This document shows positions 38,901 through 53,900 of a stretch of DNA of 64,000 nt, piece after piece (the first letter of the stretch is position 1; every line of letters starts with the position of its first letter). This stretch comes from Haliclona indistincta. Its lineage: Eukaryota; Porifera; Demospongiae; Haplosclerida; Chalinidae. The position numbers and the translations under genes are program-made. The DNA lies in assembly GCA_964017065.1 (NCBI GenBank), contig OZ024783.1, positions 15,980,902 through 16,044,901 on the forward strand, given 5' to 3'. The notes under the pieces were generated by a model. It did not search any database, was not told the DNA's origin, and worked only from the letters and a program-made list of their open reading frames with translations.

Positions 38901-41900
38901 AAGGTAACAGGATGTCGTTAGTAGCTGGCAATGTTTAACAAAGTAGATTCAAACAGAATTTTGTGTACGACATCAGAAGTTACGAATAATGAATCTATAA
39001 ACGTGTTCGAATAATGGCCGCTGCGTTGACGATTTCCCTCCTCGACACTCGTGTATTCATCCTCTGGCAGTGCTTTTGGTCCACAAATGATGTTGTAGAA
39101 ACATACAATGGAGACAGCTATGACAACACATGAGCGAGCATGTAACCAAAATAGTGTTCGCAGAGTTCAGTGCATAATAAGCTCTCTGGAAACTGAAATC
39201 CGAACTCTAAACGTTGCAAATGCACGATCAATTAGCATCGACATCAAACGGTTCCTGAGCATTAAACCATTAAATGAACACAAGTTACACAATAAGAGTA
39301 GAGGAGTAAGAAAATTATTTTAGAATACTGAATCCTGCAGTAATGACACAACGGCATACAAGCTGACCAATCTAAAAAGTAAGGGAGGTACAATATATAC
39401 ACATCAAAATCAATCAAGCAGTACAAGCTACTGTATAAAGAGTTCAATCACTTGAAGTAGAGTGTCTTCGTCTGAAATTTGATCATCTCCACATAATCTA
39501 AGTTCAATGTCCTCAGTTGCTGTCTCACTGAGTGTCTTGTTGAACCATGGCATGTTGGGGTGAACACAGCAGGGAGCCTCATCACCAGGACATTGCTGCC
39601 TATCCCATAGTGTGTCATCGGACAATAAAATACGAGTACCACAACAAGTATAAACATTGTTAGCAGTCTCACAGTAGTAGTCATTACCGACAAACGGAGG
39701 AGTACCAAATCCACTGCCATTATTACAAGGACAATTAAATACTGAATCAGTTCTCAAGAGATACAGCCCATTAGCATAAGTCCAGATGTGTTTACGAGTA
39801 GAACTACTATATGTGATGGATACACCATCAACGTACACATCATCAATGGTTGGACGAGGGTTATTGCTGTGGTAAGGTTGAAAAGCATCTGGGAAACCAA
39901 ACTGATAACCTCGCAATTGACCACACACTCGAGAGTAGCTCAGTCCTAGTGTGGAGAACACTGCTCTCAGACATCCTGCACGGTTTCTACCACAAAGAAT
40001 CAGTCCAGAGAAGTTTTTCTGTGTCAGCTCCTGAGGGCAGGTGGCATTGGACTGCGACATGTTGACATGGGCCACTCTCGTCCAGCCTCCCTCTCCTCCA
40101 CAGTTGGTCCCCTCCATGTCACAGTAGACCTGCACTAGTGAGCCATTGGGAGCAGTTATCTGGTAGTAGCCTGAGGGAGCTGATGGGAAGCAGTGAAGAA
40201 TCCTCTGACAAGATCTGTTCCTGGGAGGGTTGCAACCAGGAGGACCCAGCTGCTGGTGGACTTGCCTAAGAGCCTCCTTCAATTGTTCATCTTGCAGTGG
40301 GTCATACTGACCACACTCAGAGGATACTCTAGCAGGATAGGTGACTGGAGTGAACCCACTCACTACACTAACACCACCAGCCAGCAGTAGATAGTAGTAG
40401 AGCAACACAGGTTTAACCGCCATTCTCTTGCAGTATCATAAGTTGCATAATATGTTGAAACACTGTTTTGTTTTTAGCTGAGTTGTTGACACAATGATCA
40501 AACATGTTCGGCAGGAAATAATGATGCACTAACATGTACACTACATGTACATAACATATCACTGCATGGTATATCAAAGTATGTAGTGATTGTAGTCTTG
40601 TTCATTTATTATTGACAACTAATATGACATAATCTATTTGGCTGTCACAAGCTTGAATACATCCTGTGAGAGCATACCATTATCATACGATCATAAGATG
40701 AAATAACTCATCAATGGTGCAGTGCATGTAACACTAAAGTTCTTATGAACACATACGCTATAGACACCATTCAGTAACAGTGCTACTAGAAGTATAGTTA
40801 CAGAATAGACAGCAATATTGGAAACTGAAGATAACAGTACTCAGCTGCTTATACTTCAGTAATCTCTACAGCACACTTGGACGGACACCTTGTGCACATA
40901 CCAGGCACAGCATGGAGGAGTACTTTATCGACGAACCTGACATGCTTACAAGCTCTGAAGACAAGCAAAGTTACAAGATAAGCAGTAGATGGATTGCAAA
41001 TCGGTTAAAACCCGGGTAAGAAGGATAATATATGTCGCCCTCAGATAGATCATGATCCATCACCTCAATCTCGTATTGCCTTAACCCTTTAATTACTAAA
41101 TTATCCAGCTGAAATTTTAACCTCGTAAATGCTGACCACTTCTCTCGTGAATATCTCGTGTGTCTTTTGTGCTACTGGTCTCAAATTTGCGTCCTTTTAC
41201 CCCAGTGAGTAGCCGCAATTGCCCACACTCAAGTCGGTCGATATGCCCCTCCCACTTCGAAAGTGAAGCCAATAAAGTGCAACGACCTCGTCAGATTTTG
41301 CTCAAAGTTAGTACTTTGGGCTGGCTACTGAAAAGTACACACAAATAGCAGTGGTTTTGGTGAGTGCTAAATGTAGCCCAGATCATAGAGAATGCACAAA
41401 AATGTGTTGGCGAGCACCCCGAAGCCATAAAATGTCCAAATTTTCTTGGCTGCCATTTTGTTTTTCCTAAAATGTTGTGAAATTTGCACTGAAGCCATAG
41501 AAATGCCGCCGCCATAACGTTTAGCGCAGGGGGCGCGCCGAAAACCAGTCAATTTTTTGCGGTTAGCTTAATTTTAGGATATTTTAACACTTTTTGATAA
41601 AGTTATGGTGTGTGAAGTATGTATGTCGCCAAAAGGCGACAATAGGGGTTAAAGGGTTAAAGATCAGGTGGTTGACTTTGCTGTGAAAAACCACATAGCC
41701 ATTACGAACTACTCGAAAACTGTTCATACTTCCATTTTAACTTTTCTGTAACACAACATCACTATGTCATCAACATCCATAGCTGTTCTATCCTCTAAAG
41801 ATTGATCTTGCAATAGACATTTTCTAGTCACATCAACAAGAAGGTTTGACCACATCAAACAATACAAGAATCTCATTTCTGTTTTCTGATGAGCTGGACA

Positions 41901-44900
41901 AATTCTTAACTACATGCCTATTACAGGAACTTAGTATTATACAGAGATGAGAGTTACCAAACAAGGTGACTGGTCACAGTACTACTGCTGGTTGATGCAT
42001 CTTCGATTTTTATCGTCACATGCTTCGTTTCAGAGCACCTTGGGAATTGAAATCTACAGCTTCAGCTATGCGCTCAGAATGTGCATCAGCTACATCAATT
42101 CATGCAGTGCTGTAAAGTCCAGTAGTTGTCTTGATTCAATATCAAAGAGCATAACTGTGACTGGTTTTCTCAGTCCCTTGATTCCATGTGGTTCATTAGT
42201 CAGGAAACAGCACAACAAGTGTGCATGATATCGATAACAAGTACTCAAACTATTTAATTAGCAAACATAATTTTTACACACATCTTATAATCGCTATTGG
42301 TTACGGCATACAACTGCTAGTACACATAAAAAAAAGTAGATTTATTGTACAAAAATTTCGAAAACTTGAAGAAGAGTGTCTTCATCAGCAAGATGTTGAT
42401 CAGCACACACTCTCACTTCAATGTTCTCAGTGGTGATCTCACTGAGTGCTTTGTTGAACCATGGTATGTTAGGGTTAGTACAGCAGGGAGCCTCCACACC
42501 GGTACATTGCTGTCCATCCCATAGTGGGTCATTAGAAAAAAAAAGAAGACTACTGCCATCGTTGTTACCAGTCTCACAGTAGTAGTCACTACCAACAAAT
42601 GGAGGAGGAACTAAATCACTATCACTGTTACAAGGACAAACAATTGTTGGTAATCCAGGTGACCCGAGATTGGGCCCATTCACATAAGTCCAGATGTGTT
42701 TGCGAGGAGCATTTCCGTATGTGATGGATGCACCATCAACATACACGTCATCAATGGATGCAGTAGTGACATAATAAGGATGAAAACCATCTGGTCCTAT
42801 ATATTGATAGCCTCGTAGTTGTCCACACACTCGCATTGCCAGCTAATAACGACATCCTGTTACAATTTCCGTATACTATCAAAACTTAGGTCCGTATATT
42901 CACTTTAGTTAATGTATTGTGTTCATTGGAAGATGAACTTCTACTCGGCGTCCTGACTTCCACAAACTAGATTTTCACTTGGTCGACCCAGGATAGCAAA
43001 CTTCAGCCTATTAGCTATCGATTGAGCTAAAAATGTTGCAGTAGAGTTGAAAAAAGTCCGTTCCAAAACGCACTTCAAAGTCGCGACTATCGCCCAATTG
43101 CTAATGTATTAGCTGATGTCAAAATATGATTTTTATCGATTTTTGAGCGACTGTAACTAAAAAACTAAACTCGATTTTGAGTTGGTCGACCCCAGGTCTA
43201 ATAGAACAGGGTCTGAAGATTTGAATGGTGTTCAAAATTGAAATCCAAAGAAAAAAGTAGGTTCCACTTTTGAGGTGAAGTTAGGTAAGAAACAAGTTTT
43301 GCCCGGGAAGAAATGAAGTACAGCAGTTGCGTTTAGTACAGTTTGAGCATGGTTTATTCAGTTTAAACTGTAGCGCTAGTATCTCAGACTATCCCTAGAC
43401 TGTCTAGAAGCTAGTACTTGGCAATTCTAGTGTAGCAAAGGCTCAGGAGGGAGCCAGAAGTCACTCCGTGACCGCCATTCTCTATGAGCTCTGATTTCGT
43501 CGCGCTGCTTACTTTCTGTTCTGAAAAGAACATTGTTACAGGTAATACATAAGCTTGAGCTTCTTAGCATAGCTATACACAACCGTGTTGAAACAGTGGA
43601 CGTCTACTGCAAGCGTTGTAGAGCTGTGAAGTTGCCTACCTGCACCATGCTAGCGAACGGCGACAAGGCTTTGTGGTTCAGAGCGAAGGAAACAGACGTT
43701 CAAGGCGCACCAATAGGAGTCCTTTTCAGTACCACAGACGCTACTGGGACCAGTAGAAACTGTGCAAGAAGACACACAGTGAACTATGATCCAAGGTGAC
43801 CTTCACGGAACGGAGCGGTTGTCAATAGCAACCCGTTATATTAATCGTGTTACATTACAAGTAAATCGTGTTCTGTGCATAAACGTAATTCCGTGTGATG
43901 TCCTTTATTTCTGGTAATGGAGAGTAGCTCAGTCCATAGATATTATATACTACGTAACCGGGATTGGCAACGAGTCACGTGCGCCAATTGCCACTGTACA
44001 TTAGCCTGCGTGCCATCAGTGTTGCGCCGTGAGTGGGCGGTAGGCAAGAGGTCAAGAAGATGTTGCTGCCTCGAGAGAACGCTCTGTTGTGAAAGGTGGG
44101 CTCGAGTGGATACTAGTGTATTGTTACAGTCACTATCAGGCTACTATATAGTGTTTAGCGCTCGTTCTGAGTCCCGGTGTTGCGATACACGAAGTTTGCG
44201 TTCTTTGCCGTTCTTCAGAGACTTTGTGGGCGTCTAGGTCCACGGTAGTCGAGCTCACAGCCCCAATTGTAGCTTCTGTTCATTGCTGGTTCATTTGCTC
44301 ATGGAACTGAAGGGCATTTAGGTAGCAAAGCTGCTTCTATGTCGCTTGATTCATTGTGTAACTGTGTATTTACCAGGAGCAGTTTGTGGGCGCATAACGC
44401 CTTTCTGTCATCGCCTGTATGGGCTATAAAGCGTTTAAATTGTAGGATAAGCATGTAGAAATGGAACTGGATAGTTAAGAACTTTGTGCAAGCTTTTAAA
44501 CTCGAATTCTAAACATGAATATTGTACTCATTTCATAGTGATAGAACGGGTCACTGGAAGATTCTCCATCAGCAGGATTGTCCGAGAGAGACGAAGATAT
44601 ATTCAGATGTTCATTGTTTTTGTTCCTCGTTGTTTTCATTGTTGTATTCTATTCTCTGTATGATCTACAATGGTTTATACACTGATAAACAAAAAAGAAT
44701 TGTAGAAGAAATGGGCAATATACTGGTGGGCGGGGCTTCGTGCAGACTTCCCGCGCAACAAGGATGGCACGCAATAATGGGCAAATTTTTGCTCGTTGCC
44801 AATCCCGGTTACGTAGTATATAATATCTATGCTCAGTCCTGGTGTGGAGAACACTGTGCTCTGACATCCTCCACCACCAGATGTTGTTACAGTAAAATCA

Positions 44901-47900
44901 CCATTCATTCTACCACAAAGAGTCAGTCCTGAGAGGGTTCGCGATGTCAGTCCCTGAGGGCAGGTGGCACCAGACTGTGACATGTTGACATATGCCACTC
45001 TTGACCAGCCTCCCTCTCCTCCACAGTTGGTCCCCTCCATGTCACAGTAGACCTGCACTAGTGAGCCATTGGGAGCAGTTATCTGGTAGTAGCCTGAAGG
45101 AACCGATGGGAAGCAGTGAAGAATCTCCTGACAAGATCTGTTCCTGGGAGGATTGCAACCTGGAGGACCCAGCTGCTGGTGGACTTGCTTAAGAGCCTCT
45201 GTCAGTTGTTCATCTTGCAGTGGGTCATAATGACCACACTCAGAGGATACTCTAGCAGGATAGGTGACTGGAGTGAACCCACTCACTACACTAACACTGC
45301 CAGCCAGCAGTAGATAGTAGTAGAGCAACACAAGTTGAGTCGCCATTCTCTTACAGTTGAATAACAAGTTACAAAACTGTAACTAACATAATTATTTTGT
45401 TTTTAGCTGAGTTGTTGACACAACGATCAAACATGTTCTGCAGGAAACATGTTGGAAAAATGATGCACTAACAAGCACACTACATGTACATAACATATCA
45501 CATGTATGTATTATATCAAAGCAATGTAGTGACTGTAGACTTGTTCATAGTACTAATGAGACATAATCTAGTTGGCTGTCACATGCATCAATACACGCCC
45601 ATCCTTTGAGAGCCACACGTTCACAAAATAAAGAACTCTCATCAATGGTGCAGTGCTGTAACACTAAAGTTCTTATGAACACATACGCAATAGACACCAT
45701 TCAGTAACAGTGCTACTAGAAGTATAGTTGCAGGATAGAGATAGCAGTATTGGAAATTGAAGATATCAGTACTCACTGCATGAGCTGCTTATAATTCAGT
45801 AATTTCTACAGCACACTTGGGCAGACACCTTGTGCACATACCAGGCACAGCATGGAGGAGTACTTTATCGACAAACCTGACATGCTTACACTCTCTCAAG
45901 ACAGACGAAAGATACAATAAGCAGTAGATGGATTGCAAGTCGGTTTAAACCCGGGTAAGAAGTACCCGAATAATTAGTAATAAGTGGATAATTATGTCGC
46001 CCTCAGATAGATTTATCACCGCAATCTAGTATCAATCCACTCACTACACTAATACCACCAGCCAGCAGTAGATAGTACACAAAGACAACCATCTCAGTTT
46101 CAACTATTCCATGAACATAATCACTGTCTATGTGCAACTAAAGGTCAATGGTTACACAAGGTATGTAGATTTATACACACGCTTGTATTTTGGCTGGTTG
46201 CTAGGGGATTGTGTCTCAAAGACTACTACTGACATTTCAAAGAACCAAACGCCTATGGTACAAGACTGGCAAGAGCAGTGCACAATGCAAACTATGAGCA
46301 CTATAGTGTTAAGACAGCAGCGCCACACAGGAGGATAAATACACATTGCAGTATCGAGTAGCGCCTACTTGTACATTCCTGTATAAGCTAATGGTTGTTA
46401 GGTGCAGCACTAACTACTACCATTTAATTAAACAACTTGATAACAACAGTGGTCTTGTGTATACAATCTAAATGTACATCATAACTACTGTCGGCTTGTA
46501 ATATTGATGTTCTCACTTCACTGTCACTTACAAGATTAATGGAAGTGTTCCAGTATGGATCTAATCACATACAAGTACAGCAGAACGCCTCTTGCTGTTC
46601 GTCGCAAAAATATAGAGAACAGAGAGTACCTCACTCCAACATAACCACACCCAGCAAGTGTGTTATGACGTTTATTGATTGAGAATGTCACTTTCCACAA
46701 ATAAAATTCCAGCAAGAGGGTTATTTAATGGCATCGCCTGCAGTCCAAATGCATATCTTTCAAGGAATACTCACATCTGGTAATGTTTGATGCGTATCTA
46801 GTAAATAGAATGTTTGAAATCTCCAGAAACGTTACGGCAACGAAGATCCGCAGCGCCTCTCTGAGAGTCGCCACCTTGATTTTTGCCGTAAAGCAAGCAG
46901 TCCCGGTGACTTTCACCGACTTCCCACAAGCACTTACAGTTCAGATTCACTTAGAGATAGTTAAAATGCAGTGGATATGTATAACGGTAGAAATAATTAT
47001 GTGCAATTTTCAATTACAGGTAGCCGCCATCTTAAATCATAGTCATACCTACATATCATTGTCGAATGCCAATAATAACATGCTTGTGTTAGCAATCATG
47101 TCCAATAATGCTTCATTCCTAAACCTGGCAATAAATCAAAACATGATGTAATTCTAATCACAACTGACAATACCAGTAACATTGTTACAACAAAAGTGCA
47201 TTAACAGAAACAGGTTGACAATAACAAGAAAATATTAACAGGGACAAAACATGATGTTTCCTTTGACAAGCTGTCAAACAGATGGGTTTAAAACACTAGC
47301 TGAGCTTTCTTTAACTAATTATTCTCGATAGTGATAGAAATGACAGTTAACCTGTTTGTGTGCTTTTCTACTGCTGTATTATACTGCTGACTTGTACTCT
47401 AGCAGGATAGGTGACTGGAGTGAACCCATTTACTACACTAACACCGCCAGCCAGCAGTAGATAGTAGAGATAGTAGTAGAGCAACACAAGTTGAACCGCC
47501 ATTCTCTTACAGTATCATACTAATATACATTTTTTTTAGCTGAGATGTTGACACAATGATCAAACATGTTCGGCAGGTGCACTTACAAGTAGACTACATG
47601 TACATGACATATCACATTTATATCAAAGTGACTGTAAACTTGTTCATACTTATTATTGACTACTAATGTGACACAATCTAGTCGCCTGTCACATGTATTC
47701 ATACATGAACTTCCTACGAGAACATACCATTATCATACGATCATAAGATAAAGAACTCTCATCAATGGTGCAGTGCTTGTAAACACTAAAGTTCATATGA
47801 ACACATACACTATAGACACCATTCAGTAACAGTGCTACTAGGAGTAGTTACAGGATAGACAGGAAACTGAAGATATCAGTACTCACTGCACGAGCTGCTT

Positions 47901-50900
47901 ATATACTTCAGTAATTTCTACAGCACACTTGGGCGGACACCTGTGCACATACTAGACACAGCATGGAGGAGCATTTGATCGACAAACCTGACATGCTTAC
48001 AAGCTCTGATGACAGACGAAAGTTACAAAATAAGCAGTAGATTGATTGCAAGTTGGTTAAAACCCGGGTAAGAAGTACCGAGGTGGATAATTATGTCCCC
48101 TTCAGGTAGACCACGATTCATCAGCCCAATCTCGTATTGCCTTAAGGATCAGGTGGTTGACTTTGCTGCGAAAAAGCACATAGCCATTACGAATTAACTA
48201 CTTGAAAACTGTTCATACTACCATTTTAACTTTTCTTTGAACACAACATAACTATGTCATCAACATGATAGCTGTTCTATCCTCTAAAGATTGATCTTGC
48301 AATAGACATTTTCTAGTCACATCAACAAGAAGGTTTGACCACATCAAACAATACAAGAATCTCATCTTTGTTTTCTGATGAGCTGGACAGAGATGAGAGT
48401 TACCAAACAAGGTGACTGGTCACAGTACTACTGCTGGTTGATGCATCTTTGATTTTTATCGTTACATGCTTCGATTCAGAGCACCTTGGGAATAAAAATC
48501 CATAGTTTCAGTTAAGCGCTCAGAATGTGCATAAATCAATTCTTGCAGTGCTATAAAGTCCAGTAGTTGTCTTGATTCAACATCGAAAGAGCTGGTTGTC
48601 TCAGTCCCTTGATCCTATGTGGTTCATTAGTCAGGAAACAGCACAACAAGTGTGCATGGTATTGATAATAATATACGTGATGACTAGTGATGACTAGTGA
48701 TGACTAGTGATGACTAGTGATGATGACTAGCGATGACTAGTGATGACTAGTGATGACTAGCGATGACTAGTGATGACTAGCGATGACTAGTGATGACTAG
48801 TGATGATGACTAGTGATGACTAGTGATGACTAGTGATGACTAGTGATGACTAGTGATGACTAGTGATGACTAGTGATGACTAGTGATGACTAGTGATGAC
48901 TAGTGATGACTAGTGATGACTAGTGATGACTAGTGATGACTAGTGATGACTAGTGATGACTAGCGATGACTAGCGATGACTAGCGATGACTAGCGATGAC
49001 TAGCGATGACTAGTGATGACTAGTGATGACTAGTGATGACTAGTGATGACTAGTGATGACTAGCGATGACTAGTGATGACTAGTGATGACTAGCGATGAC
49101 TAGTGATGACTAGTGATGACTAGTGATGACTAGTGATGATGACTAGTGATGACTAGTGATGACTAGTGATGACTAGTGATGACTAGTGATGACTAGTGAT
49201 GACTAGTGATGATGACTAGTGATGACTAGTGATGACTAGTGATGACTAGTGATGACTAGTGATGACTAGTGATGACTAGTGATGACTAGTGATGACTAGT
49301 GATGACTAGTGATGACTAGTGATGACTAGTGATGACTAGTGATGACTAGTGATGACTAGTGATGACTAGTGATGACTAGCGATGACTAGCGATGACTAGC
49401 GATGACTAGTGATGACTAGCGATGACTAGCGATGACTAGTGATGACTAGTGATGACTAGTGATGACTAGTGATGACTAGTGATGACTAGTGATGACTAGT
49501 GATGACTAGTGATGATGACTAGCGATGACTAGTGATGACTAGTGATGACTAGTGATGACTAGTGATGACTAGTGATGATGACTAGTGATGACTAGTGATG
49601 ACTAGTGATGACTAGCGATGACTAGTGATGACTAGTGATGACTAGTGATGACTAGTGATGACTAGTGATGACTAGTGATGACTAGTGATGACTAGTGATG
49701 ACTAGTGATGACTAGTGATGACTAGTGATGATGACTAGTGATGACTAGTGATGACTAGCGATGACTAGCGATGACTAGTGATGACTAGTGATGATGACTA
49801 GTGATGACTAGTGATGACTAGTGATGACTAGCGATGACTAGCGATGACTAGTGATGACTAGTGATGACTAGTGATGACTAGTGATGATGACTAGTGATGA
49901 CTAGTGATGACTAGTGATGACTAGTGATGATGACTAGTGATGACTAGTGATGACTAGTGATGACTAGCGATAACTAGTGATGACTAGTGATGACTAGTGA
50001 TGACTAGTGATGATGACTAGTGATGACTAGTGATGACTAGTGATGACTAGTGATGATGACTAGTGATGACTAGTGATGATGACTAGTGATGACTAGTGAT
50101 GACTAGTGATGACTAGTGATGACTAGTGATGACTAGTGATGACTAGCGATAACTAGTGATGACTAGTGATGACTAGTGATGACTAGTGATGATGACTAGT
50201 GATGACTAGTGATGACTAGTGATGACTAGTGATGATGACTAGTGATGACTAGTGATGATGACTAGTGATGACTAGTGATGACTAGTGATGACTAGTGATG
50301 ACTAGTGATGACTAGTGATGACTAGTGATGACTAGTGATGATGACTAGCGATGACTAGTGATGACTAGTGATGACTAGTGATGATGACTAGCGATGCTTG
50401 ACAAGTACGTATGATATCGAAGTATTTAATTAGCAAAATTTTAACATACATCCTGTTGGTTATGGCATACAACTGCTAGTATACGTAAAATATGCAGATT
50501 TATTAATTTTAACAAAAAATTCGAAAACTTGAAGAAGAGTGTCTTCATCAGCAACCAATTAAACCTATACTCGCAATATGAATGATTGACTTGTTGTAAA
50601 TGTATGTAGCTATAATCAGCCAAATATGAATGTGTACACTAACATGTTGAGATAAGCAACTTCTACTATACAGTTCTATTGATGTTACACACAACTCTAT
50701 AACATACTGTGATGATTACAATTATACTGAAAATAGCTGGGCTAGCCAGTAACCTCTTACATACCGACTAGCGTACAAAAAGTTCAATCACTTGTACAGG
50801 AGTGTCTTCATCAGCAACGTCTTGATCTGCACACACTCTCAGTTCAATGTCCTCAGTGGTGGTCTCACTGAGTGTCTTGCTGAACCATGGCATGTTGGGG

Positions 50901-53900
50901 TGAGTACAGCAGGGAGCCTCCTCACCAGGACATTGCTGTCCATCCCATAGTGTATCATTGGAGTATAAAACACTGCGATCACAACAAGTGTTATCATTAT
51001 CACCAGTCTCACAGTAGTAATCACTACCAACAAACGAAGGGGAAACAAATCCAATCCCAGTATTACAAGGACAATTTAATCCTGCATCGATGTGTACAAG
51101 GTTCACACCAGTAGCATAAGTCCAGATGTGTTTGCGAGGAGCACTGCCATATGTGATGGATACTCCGTCAACATACAAACCATCAATATTCAATAATGAA
51201 TTAGTAATATAAGGAAAGAAGGCATCTGGTGTACCAAGCTGATAGCCTCGTAGTTGTCCACACACTTTAGAGTAGTTCAGTCCTAGTGTAGAGAACACTG
51301 TGCTCTGACATCCTCCACCACCAGGTGTTGTTACAGTAAAATCACCATCCATTCTGCCACAGAGAGTCAGTCCTGCGAGGGTCCGTTGTGTCAGTCCCTG
51401 AGGGCAGGTGGCACCAGACTGTGACATGTTGACATAGGCCACTCTCGTCCAGCCTCCCTCTCCTCCACAGTTGGTCCCCTCCATGTCACAGTAGACCTGC
51501 ACTAGTGAGCCATTGGGAGCAGTTATCTGGTAGTAGCCTGAGGGAGCTGATGGGAAGCAGTGAAGAATCTCCTGACAAGATCTGTTCCTGGGAGGGTTGC
51601 AACCTGGAGGACCCAGCTGCTGGTGGACTTGTCTAAGAGCCTTTGCCAGCTGTTCATCTTGCAGTGGGTCATACTGACCACACTCAGAGGATACTCTAGC
51701 ATGATAGGTGACTGGAGTGAACCCACTCACTACACTAACACCGCCAGCCAGCAGTAGATAGTAGTAGAGCAACACAGGTTTAACCGCCATTCTCTTACTG
51801 TATCATAAATTGCATAATAAGTTGCAACACTGTAACTATTTATTTGTTTTGAGCAGAGTTGTTCACACTATGATCAAACATGTTCCGCGGCAGGAAAAAT
51901 GTTGAAATAATGATGCACTAACAAGCACACTACATTGTACATAACATATCACATGTATATCAAAGTAAAGTAGTGATTGTAGTCTTGTTCATACTTATTT
52001 TTGACTACTTATGTGACATATTCTAGTTGGCTGTCACAAGCATCAATACATACCCATCCTGTGAGAACATACCATTATCATACGATCATAAGATAAAGAA
52101 CTCTCATCAGTGGTGCAGTGCATGTAAACACTAGAGTTCTTATGAACACATAACCTATAGACACCATTCAGTAACAGTGCTACTAGGAGTAGTTACAGGA
52201 TAGACAGCAGTATTGGACGCTGAAGATAACAGTACTCACTGCATGAGCTGCTTATACTTCAGTAATTTCTACAGCACACTTGGGCGGACATCATGTTTAC
52301 ATAACAGGCACAGCATGGAGGAGTACTTTATCGACAAACCTGACATGCTTACAAGCTCTGTAGACAGACGAAAGTTACAAAATAAGCAGTAGATGGATTG
52401 CAAGTCGGTTAAAACCCGGGAAAGAAGTAACGAGGTGGATACTTATGTCGCCCTCAGGTAGACTATGATTCATCACCTCAATCTAGTATTGCTTAAAGAT
52501 CAGATGGTTGACTTTGCTGCAAAAAACAACAAAGCCATTACGAACTACTCGAAAACTGTTCATACTTCCATTTTAACTTTTCTTGGCACACAACATCACT
52601 ATGTCATCAACATCCATAGCTAGTCTACATCCTCTAAAGATTGATCTTGCAATAGACATTTTCTAGTCACATCAACAATAAGGTTTGACCACATCAAACA
52701 ATACAAGAATCTTATCATTCTCTGTTTTTTGATGAGCTGGACAAATTCTTAACTACATGCCTATTAAAGGAACTTAGTATTATAGAGAGATGAGAGTTAC
52801 CAAACAAGGTGATTGGTCTCAGTAGTACTGCTGGTTGGTGCATCTTCGACTTTTATCGTCACATGCTTCGATTCAGAGCACCTTGGGAATAAAAATCTAC
52901 AGCTTCAGCTATGCGCTCAGAATGTGCATCAGTATATCAATTCCTACAGTGCTGTAAAGTCCAGTAGTTGTCTTGATTCAACATAGAAAAAGCATAACTG
53001 ACTGGTTTTGTCAGTCCCTTGATTCTATGTGGTTCATTAGTCAGGAAACAGCACAACAAGTGTGTATGGTATTGATAACAATATACGTGATGACTAGTGA
53101 TGACTAGTGATGCTTGACAAGTACGTATGATATCGATAATATGTACTCAAACTATTTAATTAGCAAATATTTTTACATACATCCTGTTGGTTACGGCATA
53201 CAACTGCTGGTATATGTAAAACATGCAGATTTATTGTACAAAAAATTCGAAAACTTGAAGAAGAGTGTCTTCATCAGCAAGACGTTGATCTCCACATACT
53301 CTCAGTTCAATGTCCTCAGTGGTGGTCTCACCGAGTGTCTTGTTGAACCATGGCATGTTGGGGTGAGTACAGCAGGGAGCCTCCTCACCAGGACATTGCA
53401 GTCCATCCCATAGTGGGTCATTGGAATAAAGAAGAAGATTACTGCCATCATTGTTACCAGTCTCACAGTAGTAGTCACTACCAACAAATGGAGGAGGAAC
53501 TAAATCACTATCACTGTTACAAGGACAAACAACTGTTGGTAATCCAGATAACCCGAGATTGGGCCCATTCACATAAGTCCAGATGTGTTTGCGAGGAGCA
53601 TTCCCGTATGTGATGGATGCTCCATCAACATACACGTCATCAATGGATGCAGTAGTGTGATAGTAAGGGTGAAAACCATCTGGTCCTATATATTGATAGC
53701 CTCGTAGTTGTCCACACACTTGAGAGTAGCTCAGTCCCAGTGTTGAGAATGCTGCGCTCTGACATCCTCCACCAGATGGTGTTGTTACAGTAAAATCACC
53801 ATTCATTCTGCCGCAAAGAGTCAATCCTGAGAGGTTTCTCTGTGTCAGTCCCTGAGGGCAGGTGGCACCAGACTGTGACATGTTGATGTATGTCACTCTT

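Larger units (their letters stand above)
42342..45346 (-). pseudogene. fibrinogen-related gene copy 9, split by two insertions
   Basis: The 5' half (45346-44831: signal peptide, SCQEIL, GGWSRVAY, CGRMNGDF, GCQSTVFSTPG) and the 3' half (42833-42342: VCGQLRGYQ, YVDGASITYG, KHIWTYVNG, TTENIEVRVC) are both open. They are separated by a 1086-bp insertion (42834-43919), a 16-bp sliver of the gene (43920-43935), and a Mutator-like element (43936-44830). The 3' half is the subtype of copy 12, including loss of the CC pair. A TAA stop overlaps AATAAA. The start is ATG 45346; an upstream in-frame TTG is not used. Confidence 0.9.

Noticed and set aside
46725..47151. Overlapping frames on both strands (63 and 122 codons)
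   Set aside because: No recognisable family and no clear splice borders; insufficient support for a gene.
48670..50397. CRISPR-like array
   Set aside because: Monomers are contiguous 10-bp repeats with no unique spacers; it is a eukaryotic satellite.
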